From contig NZ_BCRN01000018.1 of NCBI RefSeq assembly GCF_001552615.1, positions 1-64,000 of the forward strand: a stretch of DNA of 64,000 nt, in the 5' to 3' direction. This DNA comes from Millisia brevis NBRC 105863 (lineage in GTDB: Bacteria; Actinomycetota; Actinomycetes; Mycobacteriales; Mycobacteriaceae). Position numbers and translations under genes: made by a program. Numbering within the stretch: position 1 is the first letter of the stretch; every line of letters starts with the position of its first letter. This document shows, piece after piece, positions 60,813 to 64,000 of this stretch. The notes under the pieces were generated by a model. The model searched no databases. It had not been told where the DNA came from and saw only the letters and a list, made by a program, of their open reading frames with translations.

Positions 60813-60828
60813 CGTGATCTCGGTCACA
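60813..60828 (+). promoter_or_regulatory. CRP/GlxR-type binding site
   Basis: CGTGATCTCGGTCACA matches the CRP/GlxR consensus TGTGA-N6-TCACA at nine of ten conserved positions. It begins four bases after the lipoprotein stop and 163 bases before the thiolase start, where cyclic-AMP-dependent control of the thiolase gene is plausible. Confidence 0.6.
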
Positions 60829-60990
60829 ATTAGGACCGGATTTCGCCCTTCTTATCGGCACTGAGTGCCACGTCCGACGAATAGCGGTGCAGAATCGGAC
60901 AGTCGGACGTCCCAGTAGTGACGCACAATGGGAGTAAGGCAGAGCGGCCGCAGACCATGCGTGGCCGGATGAACGCGGAAGGCGGTAATC

Positions 60991-62187
60991 ATGTCGGCAA
61001 CCACGTCGGTCATCGTGGCGGGGGCTCGGACCCCGGTGGGCAAATTCTCCGGGGGACTTGGCACTCAGTCCGGTAGCGACCTCGGCGGCGTTGCGATAAA
61101 GGCCGCCCTGGAGAAGGCCGGCATCACCGGCGACCAGGTCGACTACGTCGTCTTCGGTCAGGTCCTCACCGCCGGCGCCGGGCAGATCCCGGCCCGCCAG
61201 GCAGCGGTCGCCGGTGGCATCCCGATGTCCGTGCCCTCGATCACCATCAACAAGGTGTGTCTGTCCGGGGTCGATTCCATCGCCCTGGCCGATCAGCTGA
61301 TCCGCGCCGGCGAGTTCGACGTGATCGTCGCCGGTGGCACCGAGTCGATGACCCTGGCCCCGCACCTGTTGGAGAAGTCGCGCGCCGGATTCAAGTACGG
61401 CGACGTCACCCTGCGCGATCACCTGGCCTACGACGGCCTCTACGACATCTTCACCGACCAGGCGATGGGTTCGCTGACCGAGTCGTACAACGCCAACCAC
61501 GACACGATCTCCCGCGAGGCGCAGGACGAATTTGCCGCCGCCTCGCACCAGCGGGCGGCTGCGGCCTGGAAGAACGGCCTCTTCGACGACGAGGTCGTAC
61601 CGGTGACGATCCCGCAGCGCAAGGGTGACCCGGTGGTCGTCGCGCGCGACGAGGGCGTGCGTGCCGACACCAGCGCCGAGGCGCTCTCCCGGCTGCGCCC
61701 GTCCTTCAGCAAGGACGGCACGATCACCGCCGGCAATGCCTCCCCGATCTCCGACGGCGCCTGCGCCGTGGTCGTCATGAGCAAGGCCAAGGCCGAAGAG
61801 CTCGGACTCGAGTGGCTCGCCGAGATCGGTGCCCACGGCGTCGTCGCCGGACCGGATTCCTCGCTGCAGGAACAGCCCGCCAATGCGATCGCCAAGGCCT
61901 GCGAGAAGGAGGGCATCACGCCCGCCGACCTCGACCTGATCGAGATCAACGAGGCCTTCGCCGCGGTCGGCATCGCCTCGACCGCCAAGCTGGGCGTCTC
62001 CCCGGAGATCGTCAACGTCAACGGCGGCGCCATCGCGATCGGCCACCCCCTGGGGATGTCCGGCGCGCGGATTACCCTGCACCTGGCGCTCGAGCTCAAG
62101 CGTCGCGGCGGTGGCATCGGCGCGGCCGCGCTCTGCGGCGGCGGCGGACAGGGTGACGCCCTGATCGTTCGGGTGCCGAGCAACTGA
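60991..62187 (+). CDS. Acetyl-CoA acetyltransferase (thiolase)
   Basis: 398 residues. Thiolase motifs: nucleophile Cys90 in NKVCLSG, His352 in [16 protein letters not shown] and Cys382 in [10 protein letters not shown], with GGTESMT earlier. Interconverts two acetyl-CoA and acetoacetyl-CoA plus CoA, or cleaves 3-ketoacyl-CoA in fatty-acid degradation. ATG 60991 follows GGAAGGCGGTAATC. Flanked by the two related lipoproteins, likely coincidental. Confidence 0.95.
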   Translation: MSATTSVIVAGARTPVGKFSGGLGTQSGSDLGGVAIKAALEKAGITGDQVDYVVFGQVLTAGAGQIPARQAAVAGGIPMSVPSITINKVCLSGVDSIALADQLIRAGEFDVIVAGGTESMTLAPHLLEKSRAGFKYGDVTLRDHLAYDGLYDIFTDQAMGSLTESYNANHDTISREAQDEFAAASHQRAAAAWKNGLFDDEVVPVTIPQRKGDPVVVARDEGVRADTSAEALSRLRPSFSKDGTITAGNASPISDGACAVVVMSKAKAEELGLEWLAEIGAHGVVAGPDSSLQEQPANAIAKACEKEGITPADLDLIEINEAFAAVGIASTAKLGVSPEIVNVNGGAIAIGHPLGMSGARITLHLALELKRRGGGIGAAALCGGGGQGDALIVRVPSN

Positions 62188-62198
62188 CCCACGACATC

Positions 62199-62867
62199 GT
62201 GAAGGGGGCCACGCTGCCCGGTTCGATCAGGCGTGGACTGCTGGTGGCCGCGGCCGTCTCCATGACGGTCGCGGCTGCGGCATGTTCGGCGTCCACCGAC
62301 GAGACCACCACCGCGGCCGACGCGACGACCACCGCATCGACCACGGCACCCGCATCGACCACGACCGCTGCGGACGCCACGACGTCGACCCCGACGACCA
62401 CCACCGGCTCCGAGGTCACGCTGACCGGCGTACCGGTGGGCGCCGGCGACTGCGTCGCGCTGTCCGGCGGTACCGCCACCGCCGCGGCCGCTCCGGCGGT
62501 CTGCGGTAGTCCGACCGCGAACTACCGCGTCTCCCAGACGGTTCGGCAGAGCACCGAATGCCCGGCGGACACCGACCAGGTCTATTACGAGACGGTCAAC
62601 GGGGTCGAGCAGGGCGCGCTGTGCCTCGACATCGACTGGGTGGTCGACGGTTGTATGACCGTTCCCCTCGACCAGCCCGCGAGCCGGGTCGATTGCGCCG
62701 ATCCCGCTGCGACGTTCGTCAGCCGGGCGACCCGCATCCTCGAGGGCACCGACTCTGTCGACGCCTGCGGTGGCGGAGGTGGATACGCCTATTCGGTCCG
62801 CAAATTTGTCGTCTGCGTCCAGGAGATGTTCACGCCGCCTCCGCCGGCCCCGTCGCCCGGTGGATAG
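62199..62867 (+). CDS. Eight-cysteine lipoprotein (paralogue 2)
   Basis: 222 residues from GTG 62199. Signal peptide ending AAAAC, lipid-modified Cys likely (lipobox weak at -3), then a Thr/Ala-rich linker (ADATTTASTTAPASTTTAA) and a domain with eight Cys in the same spacing as the gene at 60057 (DC, VCG, ECPAD, LCLD, GC, DC, AC, FVVC), sharing YRVS and the YYET/ FVVC blocks. Starts 11 bases after the thiolase stop, so it may be in its operon. Confidence 0.75.
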   Translation: MKGATLPGSIRRGLLVAAAVSMTVAAAACSASTDETTTAADATTTASTTAPASTTTAADATTSTPTTTTGSEVTLTGVPVGAGDCVALSGGTATAAAAPAVCGSPTANYRVSQTVRQSTECPADTDQVYYETVNGVEQGALCLDIDWVVDGCMTVPLDQPASRVDCADPAATFVSRATRILEGTDSVDACGGGGGYAYSVRKFVVCVQEMFTPPPPAPSPGG

Positions 62868-62980
62868 GCCTCGCGAAATCGGCGTTCCAACCCCGTAACA
62901 ACGACGAAATCAGTGGGACCAAACGGAATCTAACGCTGAATCGGTTGCCGAACTGTCGCAGGTTGGGCACCATTGAAGGT

Positions 62981-64000
62981 ATGACCCCGGACACGCCATC
63001 TCGTTACGATCGCTTGCAGCAAGGCGCGAAGGACAACCTGTGGATGCACTTCACGCGCTACTCGTCCTATCGGGATGCACCCGTTCCGATCATGACCCGC
63101 GGCGAGGGCGCGTACATCTACGACATCGAGGGCAAGCGGTACCTCGACGGTTTGTCCGGACTGTTCGTCACCCAGGTTGGTCACGGTCGTGAGGAATTGG
63201 CCGAAGCCGCCGCGGCGCAGGCCCGCGAGTTGGCGTTCATGCCGCTGTGGTCCTATGCGCACCCGACCGCCATCGAATTGGCCCAGCGGGTAGCCGGTTA
63301 CGCCCCGGGCGACCTCAACCGGGTCTTCTTCACCAGCGGTGGTTCCGAAGCGGTCGAGTCGGCCTGGAAGCTGGCGAAGAACTACTTCAAGCTCACCGGA
63401 AAGCCGTTGAAGCACAAGGTGCTCAGCCGCTCGATCGCCTATCACGGCACCACCCAGGGCGCGCTGTCGATCACCGGCCTGCCCGGCCTCAAGCAGCAGT
63501 TCGAGCCGTTGGTGCCCTCGACGTTCCGGGTGCCGAATACCAATATCTATCGCGCCCCGGCCAATACGGCCGGTCCGGACGGCACCGACGCGGAGGCGTT
63601 CGGTCTCTGGGCCGCCGACCAGATCGCGGTCGCGATCGAGAACGAGGGTCCCGATACCGTCGCGGCGGTCTTCCTCGAGCCGGTGCAGAACGCCGGTGGC
63701 TGTTTCCCGCCGCCGCCCGGATACTTCCAGCGGGTCCGCGAGATCTGCGACCAGTACGACGTCCTGCTGGTCTCCGACGAGGTCATCTGCGCCTTCGGAC
63801 GCCTCGGCTACATGTTCGGCGCCGAGCGCTACGGCTACCAGCCGGACATCATCACCTGCGCCAAGGGATTGACCTCCGGCTACGCACCGCTCGGCGCGAT
63901 GATCGCCTCGGACCGGTTGATGGAGCCGTTCCTGGAGGGCACCAACAGCTTCTCGCACGGCTACACCTTCGGCGGGCACCCGGTGGCCACCGCGGTCGCC
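62981..64000 (+). CDS. Class III aminotransferase, 3' end outside window
   Basis: 340 codons visible, open to the right edge. The N-terminus LWMHFTRYSSYRDAPVPIMTRGEGAYIYDIEGKRYLDGLSGLFVTQVGHGR, split by family spacing, and FFTSGGSEAVESAWKLAKNYF, SIAYHGTTQGALS, LLVSDEVICAFGRLGYMFG and ITCAKGLTSGYAPLGA (PLP lysine in AKG) show a class III omega-aminotransferase, close to M. tuberculosis Rv3329 and putrescine/beta-alanine:pyruvate transaminases. ATG 62981 behind GAAGGT. The missing C-terminus should be about 100 residues. Confidence 0.9.
   Translation, partial: MTPDTPSRYDRLQQGAKDNLWMHFTRYSSYRDAPVPIMTRGEGAYIYDIEGKRYLDGLSGLFVTQVGHGREELAEAAAAQARELAFMPLWSYAHPTAIELAQRVAGYAPGDLNRVFFTSGGSEAVESAWKLAKNYFKLTGKPLKHKVLSRSIAYHGTTQGALSITGLPGLKQQFEPLVPSTFRVPNTNIYRAPANTAGPDGTDAEAFGLWAADQIAVAIENEGPDTVAAVFLEPVQNAGGCFPPPPGYFQRVREICDQYDVLLVSDEVICAFGRLGYMFGAERYGYQPDIITCAKGLTSGYAPLGAMIASDRLMEPFLEGTNSFSHGYTFGGHPVATAVA

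Overview
The window is a high-GC, gene-dense actinobacterial chromosome segment. A PPE-type gene fragment next to espG (type VII secretion), a Rv3851-like small membrane protein and a mycothiol-type DinB protein point to the Mycobacteriales. From memory, the backbone is collinear with Mycobacterium tuberculosis Rv3837c to Rv3853 (phosphatase, pheA, DUF2470 gene, LCP gene, bfrB, glpQ1, membrane gene, sodA, Rv3847, Rv3850, Rv3851, rraA). The extra genes between these anchors suggest a Gordonia, Williamsia, Tsukamurella or Nocardia-like genome rather than a Mycobacterium. I cannot name the species. I saw no rRNA, tRNA, CRISPR array, insertion sequence, phage or plasmid genes.

Layout. 1-1303: end of a PPE-like gene and espG. 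1387-4965: DUF808 membrane protein, histidine phosphatase, prephenate dehydratase and an iron-box-preceded DUF2470 gene. 4970-8548: four-gene metal ABC importer with a palindromic operator at its head. 8760-13039: patatin-like phospholipase, VOC protein, AraC regulator and CPBP protease. 13166-19528: LCP cell-wall ligase, ferritin, DUF5926, glpQ1, DUF4328 and rhodanese. 19794-23365: two regulators, a YczE-like permease and msrA. 23720-28850: superoxide dismutase, a conserved hypothetical, TerC behind a manganese riboswitch, a MarR regulator, a UPF0016 transporter and an SDR. 28867-33808: RecB-like nuclease, small conserved genes, rraA and a GNAT protein. 33912-37147: lysine catabolism (pcd and lat, divergent). 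37765-43113: a PAS/GGDEF protein, cold-shock protein, RNase HI and an acyl-CoA dehydrogenase pair. 43156-64000: metabolic and secreted proteins (GH13, epoxide hydrolase, BenE, VOC, YigZ, F420-type, 2OG oxygenase, Fe-ADH, aminotransferases, GDPD, endonuclease IV, quinone reductase, two related lipoproteins around a thiolase).

Metal homeostasis is the clearest theme. Between 4 and 28 kb lie an importer with its own operator, a ferritin, an IdeR-like box, a Mn-type superoxide dismutase, a TerC exporter under a yybP-ykoY (Mn2+) riboswitch whose release of the ribosome-binding site can be read base by base, and a UPF0016/Gdt1 transporter, another family known to export Mn2+.

The second theme is well-formed operator palindromes beside regulator genes (MocR/YczE, MarR, rhodanese operon, paired TetR-like sites). 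Starts were chosen by ribosome-binding site, family alignment from memory and coupling overlaps. Several GTG starts remain uncertain. No database search was run.
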